Part shown: positions 17,956 to 27,298 of the stretch, piece after piece
Numbering within the stretch: position 1 is the stretch's first letter
Layout of the letters: each line of letters opens with the position of its first letter
From: Streptomyces cyanogenus
Lineage (GTDB): Bacteria; Actinomycetota; Actinomycetes; Streptomycetales; Streptomycetaceae
Direction: 5' to 3'
DNA length: 64,000 bases
NCBI RefSeq assembly: GCF_017526105.1
Contig: NZ_CP071839.1
Span: 186,001-250,000 of the forward strand
Position numbers and translations under genes: made by a program
Notes under the pieces: model-generated
What the model saw: only the letters and a program-made list of their open reading frames with translations
The model's database searches: none
What the model was told of the DNA's origin: nothing

Positions 17956-18705
17956 TCAGGAAAGCGTTGCCGTGCCGAGGCGGCGGCGATGTGCTCGCTG
18001 TCGGCAGGTCGCTCCGCAGTAGCGCGCAGGGCGGCCAGTGGACCGGGCCTCGAGCCGGGCCCCGCATTCCTCGCACCGCGGCGCTGGGTGAAGCGTGCCG
18101 GGCGTGTCACGAAAGCCCCGCCCTTGCGTGACGAATGAGGGAGCCCGCAGGCTCTCCAGTGCCAGCCGCACCATGCGGGCGCCGCCGTTCCGGTCGTGGT
18201 GGGCGGCCCGTATCGCCGCGCACCCGACGGTGAGGGCTGCGACATCGTCCGCGTTCACGTCGGTACGGACGCCGCCGGCTTCCTGGGCTGCGCGGAGCAG
18301 TTGGTCAAGTGCCTGGCGGAACCGTCGCGCCGACGCGGCCAGGCTCGGCCGTGGCCAGCTCGTTTGCCTGGTCAAGGCGTCGCATGCGTGCTTGCGCCCG
18401 TGGGACGTGTCGACGACCGCCAGTAGGAAGCCGAAGAATGCCGCAGCAGGGTCAGTGCGGGCCGCCCACTGTCGAGCGGTCTCCGCCAGGTCGTCGAGCT
18501 GCTGGACGAGTACGGCCTCCAGCAGGATCTCCTTGCTGGGGAAGTGCCGGTGCACGGTGCCGGCGCCCACCCCCGCCTGCCGTGCGATCGCGTCGAGCGA
18601 GACGTTCAGGCCGTGCTCGTCGAACGCCTGCGAAGCGGCGGCGAGCACCTTCGTGCGGTTACGGCGGGCATCAGCCCGGCTCGCGCTCTGGGGAACTGCG
18701 GTCAT
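17956..18705 (-). CDS. TetR-family regulator with C-terminal Cys cluster
   Basis: 249 residues from ATG 18705 (MTAVPQSASRADARRNRTKV). The TetR HTH is LDAIARQAGVGAGTVHRHFP followed by SKEILLEAV. After the ligand domain (to about residue 200) comes an unusual tail with CEECGARLEARSTGRPARYC and GATCRQRAHRRR: four or five cysteines spaced like a small zinc knuckle, plus a basic end. It is divergent to the NmrA-type gene at 18810, a standard arrangement for control of that reductase. The tail suggests metal or redox sensing, which is inference. Confidence 0.85.
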   Translation of the reverse strand: MTAVPQSASRADARRNRTKVLAAASQAFDEHGLNVSLDAIARQAGVGAGTVHRHFPSKEILLEAVLVQQLDDLAETARQWAARTDPAAAFFGFLLAVVDTSHGRKHACDALTRQTSWPRPSLAASARRFRQALDQLLRAAQEAGGVRTDVNADDVAALTVGCAAIRAAHHDRNGGARMVRLALESLRAPSFVTQGRGFRDTPGTLHPAPRCEECGARLEARSTGRPARYCGATCRQRAHRRRLGTATLS

Positions 18706-18809
18706 GTCACGTAATCCCTTGTTCGTGCCACTCAACCGGGTGGAGCATTCCACATCGCCCCCGGGTCCGACCCGACTTGCCCGCCGACCATCCCGGGGCG
18801 GAGGATGAC

Positions 18810-19691
18810 ATGACCACTGACCGCTTGGTTGTCGTCACCGGTGCGACCGGCCGGCAGGGCGGAGCCACCGCACACCGGCTCCTGGCGGCCGGGAGACCGG
18901 TGCGCGCGCTCGTGCGGGACATGACCTCACCCGCCGCCAAATCACTTGAGACCGCGGGAGCGGAGCTCGTGCGCGGCGACTTCGACGACCCGTCGAGTCT
19001 GCCCGCTGCGCTGGAGGGAGCGGCGGCACTGTTCGCCGTAGCGCCCGTGGTGTTCGGACCGGCTGGCTCCGACGTGCAGCGGGAGTTCGCCCGTGGCCGT
19101 GCGCTGATCGATGCTGCGGCCGCGGTGGGAGTCGAGCACGTCGTGTTCACGGGGCTCGCGTCCACGCCGGGTCGCCCGGGTGGCTCCGAGGGAAAGAAGC
19201 GCATCGAGGACTACTTGCGTGAGCGGATCCGGTCGGTGACCGTGTTGCGTCCGGTGCGGTTCATGTCGAACTATCTTGGTTCGACGCCCATCGGTCTCGA
19301 CGGCATCATCCATGGTGTGCACCGGCACATCTTCCCGCCAGACGAACCTGTCCAGATCATCGCGGTGGAGGACATCGCCGAGTTCGCCGCGCTGGCCTTC
19401 GACCAGCCTGAGCGGTTCGCGGGACGGAGTCTGGAACTGGCCGGGGACGCCCCCACCCCGGCCGAGGCTGTCGCCGCCATCAGCGAGGCCACCGGTGCCC
19501 CCATTCGCTACGAGCAGATCACCCACGCCGAGGCAACCGCACTCAACCCCGAGATCGCCCAGGTGCGGGAACGTTGGGCAGCCGGATCGCGCTGGCACGC
19601 CGACATCGAGGCGCTGCGCATCATCCATCCCGGACTGCGTACGCTCGCGGACTGGCTCGCCGGATCCGGCGCCATCCTGCTGCGGAAGTGA
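18810..19691 (+). CDS. NmrA-family NAD(P)-binding oxidoreductase
   Basis: 293 residues from ATG 18810, with GGAGG 8 bases before it. The Rossmann motif is VVVTGATGRQGGATAHRLLA, followed by RALVRD, ELVRGDFDDPSSL and VVFTGLAST, which are the NmrA/HSCARG-type landmarks. The usual SDR YxxxK is absent, as in this atypical group, so it may sense redox cofactor or act as a quinone reductase. It is controlled, by position, by the divergent TetR gene. Confidence 0.85.
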   Translation: MTTDRLVVVTGATGRQGGATAHRLLAAGRPVRALVRDMTSPAAKSLETAGAELVRGDFDDPSSLPAALEGAAALFAVAPVVFGPAGSDVQREFARGRALIDAAAAVGVEHVVFTGLASTPGRPGGSEGKKRIEDYLRERIRSVTVLRPVRFMSNYLGSTPIGLDGIIHGVHRHIFPPDEPVQIIAVEDIAEFAALAFDQPERFAGRSLELAGDAPTPAEAVAAISEATGAPIRYEQITHAEATALNPEIAQVRERWAAGSRWHADIEALRIIHPGLRTLADWLAGSGAILLRK

Positions 19692-19859
19692 CTCCTCGAA
19701 ACCGCCTACGACTCCAACTGTTGGTCGTGATCTCGTTGGTGGGTCCGTGGACGGGTACGGCCACCGTTGATCATCGTAAGTTCAGGCGTTCGAGGTGGCC
19801 ATGAGGCGGATCGTGGGCAGGCCGCTTCGCCGGGTACGAACCCCGCGCGTGGGATGGGC

Positions 19860-20200
19860 GGTTGGTACTGGGTCTGCTGTCGGACCTGCCGTGCAAGGAT
19901 TGCTGACCCGCCGCAAGCGCACCATCGGTGAACTCCGCCTACTCCCGCTGCTGCTCACCCGCCACGGCGCCACTGGCCACGCTCGTGCGCATCGCCGGGT
20001 AGAGGCGACCGTCCAGGCCGGAAAGGGCCGGGCCGGACTGGACGAGTACGAAGTTCGCCGCTTCACCTCGTGGTGGGGCGCCCTGGCATGCTCGCCCACG
20101 CCTTCCTCACCGTCGTCCGCACCGACGTACACACCCGCCGTCCCACCCCGGACGAGCTGATCCCGCTCACATGCATCCGAGGCCAGGCCAGCCACTACTC
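19860..20200 (+). mobile_element. IS701-family transposase remnant, second copy
   Basis: Frames read LLLTRHGATGHARAHRRVEA, KGRAGLDEYEVRRFTSWW, then (shifted) GMLAHAFLTVVRTDVHTRRP followed by TPDELIPLTC. It shares the tail of the copy at 17640 but covers more of the middle. There is a frameshift near 20075. The stretch 19692-19860 is unrecognised. Confidence 0.7.
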
Positions 20201-20261
20201 CATGGAAGAGCCGTACTCTACTCGGTTCTTACTACCCCGGGCGCTGACGCGCTATATGGGC

Positions 20262-20828
20262 CTACGGCGCTCTATGGAGTGTGCGGTTGCGGGCCAGCGG
20301 TGCGAGACCGGCCATGAGGCCGACGGCCGCGAGCGGGATCAGGTCGAGGTTGACCGTGATCAGGGCGAAGGACACGAACACGAGCGCCGGGCTCCACACG
20401 GGCAGCCGCCTGGGCCGTGCGGCTGCCAGCATGATCAGCAGTGTGAGCATGCCGAGCTGGAAGGCGAGTGGGCCTGCCAACTTCAGAAGGTCGGGCAGCG
20501 GGGCCGAGTCGGCCAAGCCAGAGAACAGATCGCCGAGAATAGCCCAGACGAAGCAACCTGCGCCGGATGCTCCGGCGACCATGGCGGTACTGGCGGCGGT
20601 TCGCATCCGGACGGTGGCCGCGGGAACGAGGCGGCGCAGCTCCACGACGAAGGCGCCGAACAGGAGGAAGGCGGCGAGGAAGAAGGTGTGCCCGAGGTCC
20701 CAGGCCGCCCCCGGGCCGCGGTCGCCGTCCATGCCGTCGATCAGGCGAAGCACGCCGTAGCACAGCAGCAGGAAAGGGATGAGGACGGAGAGCAGTCGGG
20801 TTGTACGTGCCATTGAGGTCATGCCCAT
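20262..20828 (-). CDS. Hypothetical polytopic membrane protein
   Basis: 188 residues with about five helices: LLSVLIPFLLLCYGVLRLID, HTFFLAAFLLFGAFVVELRR, STAMVAGASGAGCFVWAILG, LAGPLAFQLGMLTLLIMLAA and WSPALVFVSFALITVNLDLI. ATG 20828, 20822 or 20813 are possible; GGGAC lies before the first. No family is recognised. It stands alone between IS scars and codon use is normal. Confidence 0.75.
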   Translation of the reverse strand: MGMTSMARTTRLLSVLIPFLLLCYGVLRLIDGMDGDRGPGAAWDLGHTFFLAAFLLFGAFVVELRRLVPAATVRMRTAASTAMVAGASGAGCFVWAILGDLFSGLADSAPLPDLLKLAGPLAFQLGMLTLLIMLAAARPRRLPVWSPALVFVSFALITVNLDLIPLAAVGLMAGLAPLARNRTLHRAP

Positions 20829-20934
20829 ACGGTCCCAATCCGGTCCGGCTGTGGGGTATCCGGATGATCCCCTAGCGCACCCGGAGGGCTGCCTTAGGGG
20901 TCACTGAGATCGAACTCGTGATGTCGTGTTCTTG

Positions 20935-21060
20935 TTCAGGTGGGTCTGATGGTCAGGCCGGTCTCGGTGAGGCAGCCGTCTATGAGTTCGCTGCAGTACT
21001 GGATGTGTTGTAGGCCGCGTCGGATGCGCTGGACGACGTGTTCCGGAGTCCTGATCAGGT
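20935..21060 (-). mobile_element. IS630-like transposase C-terminal scrap
   Basis: The minus-strand frame reads RTPEHVVQRIRRGLQHIQYC, then SELIDGCLTETGLTIRPT and a stop. This matches the end of an IS630-type transposase (…IQYR…LIDGCLAETGL). The start is missing at the junction with the IS5 remnant. Confidence 0.6.
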
Positions 21061-21711
21061 GGGCCATCGACGACACGTGGGAGAAGGTTTTCACCGCCGT
21101 CCTCGCGACAGCGGATGCCGTCGACGACATCGGTTGGACCGTGTCGGTCGACTCCACCGTCGTCAGGGCCCACCAGCACGCCGCCGGAGCACTCAATAGG
21201 GGGCTGAGGGCCGCAACGAGCCGGACGATGATGTCGGACGCTCCCGCGGCGGGCTGAGCACCAAATATACCTGGCCGCAGACGGCCATGCCCGAGCCCTC
21301 GCCATCACCGTCACTGCAGGTCAGGCCAGTGACGCGCCCGTCTCCGAGACGGTCATGAACTGCATCCGGGTGCCGAGAACCGGCCCTGGCCGGCTCCGGA
21401 CCCGTCCCAACCATGGTCCTGGCCGACCGCGCTACTCATCCCGCGCGATCCGCGGCCGCCTGCGCCGCCGGCAGATCCGCGCGGTCATCCCACAGCCGTC
21501 CGACCAGATCGGCACCGTCTGCGGGCGGGGCCGCCGGGGTGGGCGCCCACCCCGCTTCGACGCAGGTGCCTGCAAGCAGCCCAACACCGTCGAGCGGTCC
21601 ATCAACCGTCTCAAACAGTGGCGCGGCCTGGCCACACGAACCGACAAACTCGCGATCGCCTACCAGGCCGCACACCACCTCGCCGCCATCCTCATCTGGG
21701 CACGACGCTGA
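21058..21711 (+). mobile_element. IS5-type transposase remnant
   Basis: Plus strand: DDTWEKVFTAVLATADAVDD, TVSVDSTVVRAHQHAAGA, then after frameshifts TKYTWPQTAMPEPSPSPSL-like nonsense and an intact tail QPNTVERSINRLKQWRGLAT, DKLAIAYQAAHHLAAILIWA. The N-terminus is lost and at least two frameshifts are present. Confidence 0.8.
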
Positions 21712-21742
21712 CCAAAGGCTCGAACCCTGACGACCCGCCCTC

Positions 21743-22165
21743 TCACGAGCAAGCGATATACAGCACCGTGCCCACTGCGATGCATGCCAGCCCCGGCACC
21801 CAGAACAGCTTCACACCCAACCATTCATCGCCGAGTTCGATGTCCGCGAGCCTCCCCGTCCTGGCACGCTTGGGCTTCCTCCGGTCGTACACCACTGGAA
21901 CGGCGTCACCCACAGGCCCGCGCGGCGCTACTCCCACCTCAATGAAGTTCACCGGGCGCACACCGCCGGGCAGTTGGATCTCATGGAAGACACGATGCCC
22001 GCTGCTGATCCACTCCTGACGCCAGGAGACCGCCTCCCCCTCCACTCCGTACCGCTGCAGCTTCCACAGCTTCACGAACTCGAGCAGCCCACCTGAATTC
22101 AGGAAGCAGAGCAACGCACCGAGTGCCACGAGTACGATCCCTGACCCGCCCAGAACAGCTCTCAT
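21743..22165 (-). CDS. DUF3592-type membrane protein
   Basis: 140 residues from ATG 22165, preceded by AGGGGGG. An N-terminal helix (SGIVLVALGALLCFLNSGGL) and a C-terminal helix (VKLFWVPGLACIAVGTVLYI) bracket a beta domain with GEAVSWRQEW and DAVPVVYDRRKPKRAR. That layout is typical of DUF3592 proteins, whose function is unknown. Flanked by IS scars on both sides. Confidence 0.75.
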   Translation of the reverse strand: MRAVLGGSGIVLVALGALLCFLNSGGLLEFVKLWKLQRYGVEGEAVSWRQEWISSGHRVFHEIQLPGGVRPVNFIEVGVAPRGPVGDAVPVVYDRRKPKRARTGRLADIELGDEWLGVKLFWVPGLACIAVGTVLYIACS

Positions 22166-22259
22166 CAACCCCCCTCTGGCGAAACGGCCTTCATCTTTAT
22201 CATGGCTACGTCAAGGTTGTCGGTGAGCCTTTTCCAAGCCGGCGGTGCTAACCGTGTGC

Positions 22260-22847
22260 TGGACACGCATGCGCGACGACGAAGCTCCTGGTAGACGGGT
22301 TCTCGACCAAGATCACCCGTGTCTGCCAGGAGCTGCGTGTGCTGGCGCCGTTGCTGCCGCAGCGAGCCTTAAAAGGGGGCAGCTCACGGGCCTGCCGCCG
22401 GTCTCTCGGGGCCGGGCCGGCTCCAAGCACCACCTGATCACCGACGGGCACGGCTTCCCGCTCGCGGTCCTGCTGACCGGCGGCAACTGCAACGACGTCA
22501 CCCAACTGCTACCGCTGCTCGACGCCGTCCCACCGGTCCGCGGCCGGGTCGGCCGGCCCCGCCCCAGACCCGACTCGCTCTTCGCCGACCGCGCTGCGAC
22601 CACGACATCTACCGCGACCAGGTCCGCGCCCGAGGCATCGTCCCGGCGATCGCCCGCCGCGGGACCCGGCATGGCACCGGCCTGGGCACTTACCGCTGGG
22701 TGATCGAGCGGATCTTCGCCTGGCTCCACGGCTTCCGCCGCCTACGCATCCACTGGGAACGCAGGACCGACATGCACGAAGCGTTCCTCAAACTCGCCTG
22801 CTGCCTCATCACCCACCGAATCGGCTCATTGTGTTAGCCGTTGTAAG
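22260..22847 (+). mobile_element. IS5-type element, 3' part with right terminal repeat
   Basis: Frames give KRGQLTGLPPVSRGRAGSKH, HLITDGHGFPLAVLLTGGNC, ARGIVPAIARRGTRHGTGLG, YRWVIERIFAWLHGFRRLRI and DMHEAFLKLACCLITHRIGS. There is at least one frameshift near 22600. It ends with the terminal repeat TGTGTTAGCCGTTGTAAG (22830-22847), whose exact complement occurs at 27299. The 5' part of this copy is missing. Confidence 0.8.
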
Positions 22848-23355
22848 GCGGCTTGCTGTAAGTTCCGCTGTGGCTGCGGCTCTCGCTGTGACTGCTGCTG
22901 CCCGACCACTCGCCAACTGGATTGCCTTGGCTGGTCTGACCGGTGCCGTGCTCCCAGGCATTCGGAGACTCAGCACCGCTCGCGGCGTCGTCGGAAGCAG
23001 AAGACTGCTCCCCGGACTACCCATTGTCCAGTGGACGTGGCTCCGGACTGGAGCTGTTACCTCACCAGAACTCTCACTGCTGGGATACCCGGGCCTGCTT
23101 AAAGTCCCTTTGGCCGACGTCCGAATTCTCATCCGGGGACGCCGAGGACGCCTCGGCAGAGTCTGGCCCGGAAGCGGCCTGGTCGCTACTGAAGGGCGGC
23201 GCGGAAGTGTGGGAGTCGCCGGATGCACGTGCGGATGTGGCTGAGAGGCCGAGCGCAGCGAGGGCAAGCAGCGGAATCGCCGCGAGACGCGCACCCGCAG
23301 GACCGATCGGGGTGGACCGTACGCCCCTGGCATGTCGGTGCCTGTTCGTTGACAT
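22846..23355 (-). pseudogene. Secreted Ser-rich protein, frameshifted and IS-truncated
   Basis: ATG 23355 opens a 93-residue frame with a signal peptide (RLAAIPLLALAALGLSATSA, cleavage after ARA) followed by a Ser/Asp-rich stretch, and stops at 23074. The same low-complexity style continues in other frames: YPSSESSGEVTAPVRSHVHW, then DDAASGAESPNAWEHGTG and WSGSSSHSESRSHSGTYSKP. The last frame ends inside the IS terminal repeat. It is probably a once longer secreted Ser/Gly-rich protein broken by frameshifts. No family recognised. Confidence 0.5.
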
Positions 23356-23554
23356 AGGGGGATCACTCTTTGCCGGAGGACTCAGCTGTGGTGGGAGTTG
23401 CACAGGCTGGAAGTGCGCGGCGGAGGGAGCCGGGCAGGTGGCAAGGTCCGATGGATCCGACGTAGTCCCGCCATGCAGGGTGCCTGGCGCGCACAGCGGC
23501 CCGGTGCGGTCGCTGAATCAGCGGCCACACCGGGCGGGGACTGATGCGCCGGTG

Positions 23555-23872
23555 TCAGACGCGAGTGGCTGTCGGGAGCTTCGCAGCGAGGACGTCCACC
23601 GGCTGGATGTCCGGCGCCTCCGCAAGCAGACGCGCCCCCTGACCGAGGAGCGCTTGAGCGATCTCGCCTTCGAGGTGAGCCTGCCGGGCCTCCTCGGTCC
23701 CGAAGGCGTCGAAGATGCCGAACGTGGTGGGGCCCATCCGGAAGGCGAACCAGGTCAGGGTGCCTTCTTCCGCCTCCGCCAGGGCCAACGCCCCGGTGAG
23801 CAGGTCGTGGACGTCCTGGGCGTGGTCGGGCTTGGCTTCAATGCGGGCCAGCAGGCCAAGGGTGGGAAGCAC
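23555..23872 (-). CDS. Antibiotic biosynthesis monooxygenase (ABM) domain protein
   Basis: 105 residues from GTG 23872 (VLPTLGLLARIEAKPDHAQD), with AAGGAG about 12 bases upstream. The single ABM/YgiN-type ferredoxin-like domain shows LARIEAKP, EEGTLTWFAFRMGPTTFGIF and DAFGTEEARQAHLEGEIAQA. Such proteins oxidise quinols or aromatics without cofactor, or act as small quinone-handling proteins. It is divergent to the GlxA-type regulator at 23976, which probably controls it. Confidence 0.85.
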   Translation of the reverse strand: MLPTLGLLARIEAKPDHAQDVHDLLTGALALAEAEEGTLTWFAFRMGPTTFGIFDAFGTEEARQAHLEGEIAQALLGQGARLLAEAPDIQPVDVLAAKLPTATRV

Positions 23873-23943
23873 GAGGAACGAACTCCTTGGTGGTTGTTGT
23901 GATGTGCTCCCAACTTAGAAATCTCTCGCACGCCTCCCCAGTG

Positions 23944-23962
23944 GCGGATCCGACAGATCCGC
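23944..23962. promoter_or_regulatory. Inverted repeat between ABM and GlxA genes
   Basis: GCGGATC-cgaca-GATCCGC is a perfect 7-base inverted repeat, 14 bases before the ATG of the GlxA-type regulator and about 70 bases from the ABM gene start. It may be the autoregulatory site. Confidence 0.5.
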
Positions 23963-23975
23963 TAGCGTTTCCGTC

Positions 23976-24965
23976 ATGAAGGTTGCCGTGCTGGTCTTGG
24001 ATGACGTGTTCGACTCAGGGCTGACGTCAGTGCTTGATGTGCTGCAGACGGCCAACGAACTGCGCACAGAGCTGCCACATCCTCCACCACCGTGGGACGT
24101 TGACCTCGTCGGCGTCCGTGAGGCCCCCGTACGCACCGGCGCAGGGCTCGTCGTCCAGACCACCGCAGCCGACCGATGCGGCGCTTCCCTGCCGGATGTG
24201 CTGGTGGTACCCGGTATCACCCACAAGCAGCCTGAGCCACTGCTGACGTGGACGGCGGCTGAGGCGCAGCAGCCCGCGCGTGAGCTGCTGTGCCGCTACC
24301 GCGCCGAAGACGTTCCCGTCGCAGCGGCGTGCACCGCGACATTCCTGCTCGCCGAAAGCGGCATCCTCAACGACCTTCAGGCAACGACCAGCTGGTGGCT
24401 CGCTCCCTACTTTCGGCGCCGCTACCCCCAGGTACGCCTGGATGACACGCACATGCTCATCCGCGCCGAGGGCGTCACCACCGCAGGTGCCGCCTTCGCG
24501 CACCTCGACCTGGCCCTCGCCCTCGTCCAACAGCGCAGCCCGGCCCTGGCGGAGCTCACCGCCCGCTACCTGGTGATCGACTCCCGGCCCACACAGTCCG
24601 CCTATGCCATCCCCAGCCACCTGGCACGCACAGATCCACTCGTCGACGCCTTCGAACGCTGGCTGCGTACCCACCTCGATCAGCCGCTGAGCATCGCCGA
24701 CACCGCACGCGCCCTGGGCAGCAGCGAACGTACCCTGCAGCGCGCATGCGACCGAGTCCTCGGCATCTCCCCTGTCCAGTTCGCCCAGGAAATCCGGCTC
24801 GAGCAAGCCATCCACCTCCTGCGCACCACTGAACTGTCCACCGAAGCAGTGGCTCGCCGTGTCGGCTACCACAACGCCACGACGCTGACCACCCTGCTCC
24901 GCCGCCGCCACACCAGCCCCGGCCGGCTCCGCCGCCCGGCCGCCTCACTCACATCAGAACCGTAA
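23976..24965 (+). CDS. GlxA-type AraC-family transcriptional regulator
   Basis: 329 residues. The N-terminal DJ-1/PfpI-like domain begins MKVAVLVLDDVFDSGLTSVL and contains PDVLVVPGIT and VAAACTATFLLAESGILNDL (with Cys at the nucleophile-elbow position). The C-terminal AraC double HTH reads LDQPLSIADTARALGSSERT, LQRACDRVLGISPVQF and STEAVARRVGYHNATTLTTL. The divergent ABM gene is its likely target. It ends at 24965; the stretch to 25110 holds nothing recognised. Confidence 0.9.
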   Translation: MKVAVLVLDDVFDSGLTSVLDVLQTANELRTELPHPPPPWDVDLVGVREAPVRTGAGLVVQTTAADRCGASLPDVLVVPGITHKQPEPLLTWTAAEAQQPARELLCRYRAEDVPVAAACTATFLLAESGILNDLQATTSWWLAPYFRRRYPQVRLDDTHMLIRAEGVTTAGAAFAHLDLALALVQQRSPALAELTARYLVIDSRPTQSAYAIPSHLARTDPLVDAFERWLRTHLDQPLSIADTARALGSSERTLQRACDRVLGISPVQFAQEIRLEQAIHLLRTTELSTEAVARRVGYHNATTLTTLLRRRHTSPGRLRRPAASLTSEP

Positions 24966-25109
24966 AAGCAGCTGCGCACGATGGAGAACGACCGGCGCTC
25001 CCCACTCGCCGCGCTGGCGAAGCAGGCCACCCCGGCCTGACCCGGGCCGCTGCACGTCGAAGCCACCTCTCCCCCGCATTCGGTGGGCGGGGCGGCGTCG
25101 GCGTGGTCA

Positions 25110-25690
25110 ACTACGGCGTCCCGGCCTGGAACGCGTCCTGGGCCCGCGCCTGGACCACCCCGCCGTGACCTGGCTGCTGGAACGCTACGGATCCCCCGGG
25201 CGCCATGCCGAAAGCCGGACGCCACAAGCTGGTTCAGGTGATCCGGTCGAAAGCCCCACGCCTGGACCAGAGGCTGATCGACGAGGCCTTCGATGCGCTC
25301 GACGAGCAGACCGTCGTGGTCCCGGGCACCGGCCCCTCGACCTTGTGATCCGTCCCTGGCCCGCTCGCTCGCCGCCGTCCACGAACAGCGACACGCTCTA
25401 GAAGCGCAGATCGGACAGCTGTTGGAGGTTCACCCTCTTCCCGCGATCCTGACCTAGATTTCGGGGGGCGCGGTCAGCACCGCCGCCACCTCGCTGGTCA
25501 CCATCGGCGATGCAACCAGCTTCCCCACCGCTGCCCACCTGGCCTCCTACGCCGGCCTTGCCCCGACGACCAAATCGTCGGGGACCTCAATCCGCGGCGA
25601 ATACGCGCCATGAGGCGGCAACCGGCAACTGAAACGCGCGATGTTTGGCCGGAACACGAATTACGAGACTGAGACAGCGTCACTTCTCAT
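25110..25690 (+). mobile_element. IS110-family transposase remnant
   Basis: Frames give ERVLGPRLDHPAVTWLLERY, VIRSKAPRLDQRLIDEAFDA, LDEQTVVVPGT and FPTAAHLASYAGLAPTTKSS, the serine-side (C-terminal) domain of IS110 transposases. Frames change repeatedly and a stop interrupts near 25455. Heavily decayed. Confidence 0.75.
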
Positions 25691-25991
25691 GCACCAACGC
25701 CCCCGACCAGCAACAGCCCACGGAAGTCACGCGTCCAGAATAGTGACCCCAAACCCCTCAACCACTGACAAGCAGCAACAGGTTGGCCCCGGCCGTCACT
25801 GCCCCAAGGATGATCACGCCTTTCACCGTATATGGGACTGGCCGAGTGTGCCGCCATCGGTGTGCGCTGCCGCGCTGCCACAAGTGCCCTGACCTGGACG
25901 AACGTGAGATTCACTCTGAAGGCGGTTTTCAGCGGCCACCCCGCAGTGGAAGCTCGCGGAGCCAAGCCAGAGCAAAGGAGAGGCAGAACAC

Positions 25992-26336
25992 GTGGCCTAC
26001 CAGCACAGGCGAGTCACAGCGGTGTTCGGCACCGCGGTGGCTGCCGCAGCTTTCTTCTGCAGCGCGCCCTCAGCACACGCTCAATCGGTTCCCGGGGGCA
26101 CGATCCCGAAGGTCCCGCTCTCGCCTGGGGACCCGATCCGCCCGAAGGGCGTGACATTCTTCCCGCCGGGTCCAGTCATCCCGAAGGTCCCGCTCGTGTT
26201 CTACCCGCCGGGCCCAGTCATCCCGAAGCTCCCGTTCTTCCCGCCGGGCCCGATCCGCCCGGGCGGAACCAGCGGCGGAGGTGGCAGCGGCAGCGATGGC
26301 GGCGGATCCGGCGGCGGAATTGGCGATACCGATTAG
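25992..26336 (+). CDS. Secreted proline-rich repeat protein
   Basis: 114 residues from GTG 25992, with AAAGGAG about 10 bases before it. A signal peptide covers residues 1-30 (VTAVFGTAVAAAAFFCSAPS, cleavage after AHA). The mature part is a run of imperfect repeats of the type FFPPGPVIPKVPL: GGTIPKVPLSPGDPIRPKGV, FFPPGPVIPKVPLVF, YPPGPVIPKLPFF, PPGPIRPGG. It then ends in a Gly/Ser-rich tail. The pattern is like wall-associated or adhesive Pro-rich proteins, but no family is recognised. It is monocistronic, beside an IS110 scar. Confidence 0.75.
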   Translation: MAYQHRRVTAVFGTAVAAAAFFCSAPSAHAQSVPGGTIPKVPLSPGDPIRPKGVTFFPPGPVIPKVPLVFYPPGPVIPKLPFFPPGPIRPGGTSGGGGSGSDGGGSGGGIGDTD

Positions 26337-26402
26337 GGCTTGTCCAGCCGGTCATGCGGCAGAGGCAGATGGAGACGGCGCTCTTGCCTGTTTGCTGAGG
26401 GG

Positions 26403-26852
26403 TTACAGCGGCGCCAACTCCACCCTGCCTGTCAACCGGCCACCCACTTGATCGGCGAGCCAGTGGACGCGGGCGATCTGGTCTGCGTTCCGGTCCCGGG
26501 CGTAAACGTGGACGGCGTGATCCTGGGACGGTTCGTCCTGGTAGAGGTCCCGGGAATTGACGGTCAGCGTGAGGTAGGCGTACTTCTGCGAGATCTCCTC
26601 CAGCCCGGCTTCGGGAACCGCAGGCCATGCGTCCAGATCCCATCGGACAGCCGCGGGATCCGGACCCAGAGCGGCGATGAAGGGCTCAGCGCGGTCCAGC
26701 GGATGCCCCCAGTCGAACACTCGGACCGGCAGACAGTCTGCCGGGTTGTCGCCGGCCTCCGACGAGCCATGCTTCTTGCCGGCCAACGCCCACCATTGGA
26801 GGTCGGGCAGTACGTGACGTACTTGCTTCAGGGCATCCGGCGACCTGATCAC
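26403..26852 (-). CDS. Hypothetical protein
   Basis: 149 residues starting MIRSPDALKQVRHVLPDLQW; an earlier start in the same frame cannot be excluded. It is a mixed alpha/beta soluble protein with WDLDAWPAVPEAGLEEISQK and YAYLTLTVNSRDLYQDEPSQ, and looks like an ordinary coding frame. No domain is recognised. The short stretch before it (26337-26402) ends the repeat-protein region. Confidence 0.6.
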   Translation of the reverse strand: MIRSPDALKQVRHVLPDLQWWALAGKKHGSSEAGDNPADCLPVRVFDWGHPLDRAEPFIAALGPDPAAVRWDLDAWPAVPEAGLEEISQKYAYLTLTVNSRDLYQDEPSQDHAVHVYARDRNADQIARVHWLADQVGGRLTGRVELAPL

Positions 26853-27298
26853 GGCTTCGAAGCGACCTCTCCCTGGCCGACGTCTGCGATGCCCAGCAAG
26901 GTACGCACCGCACGTATGGCTTCAGGCAGGTCAGCGGTTGTGAGGACAGCAGCCGCAGAAGCCGAGTGCCTCACGGCCCGAGGAACGCAAGAACCCCCGG
27001 CCGGTCAGGGAAGCGAACTTCCTCGCCTCAAACGGCTGGAAGACTTCGAGTTCGACAAAGAACGACGCCCCAGTCAGCGCCGGTCACCAACTTCCTAGGC
27101 CCCAAACCAGACACCCCCGGCCGGACGGTCAGGGGCGTCGCGCTTCCTGGAGGAGTACACAGGCCTTCGTCATGGGCCGCTACGTAGGCGACCGTCGTGG
27201 GGAACGCTGTCCCCTTCACCACCAAGGCCTCGCGAGAGCCACGACCGCCCAGCCCCGCAACCGCGACCAAGCAGCTTCCTCATCCCTCCCGCTTCCGG
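26853..27298. other. Intergenic stretch with a short direct repeat
   Basis: CCCCCGGCCGG followed by TCAGGG occurs at 26994-27010 and, with four extra bases inserted, again at 27114. No convincing gene is seen. It may be remnant terminator or spacer sequence next to the IS end at 27299. Confidence 0.3.
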
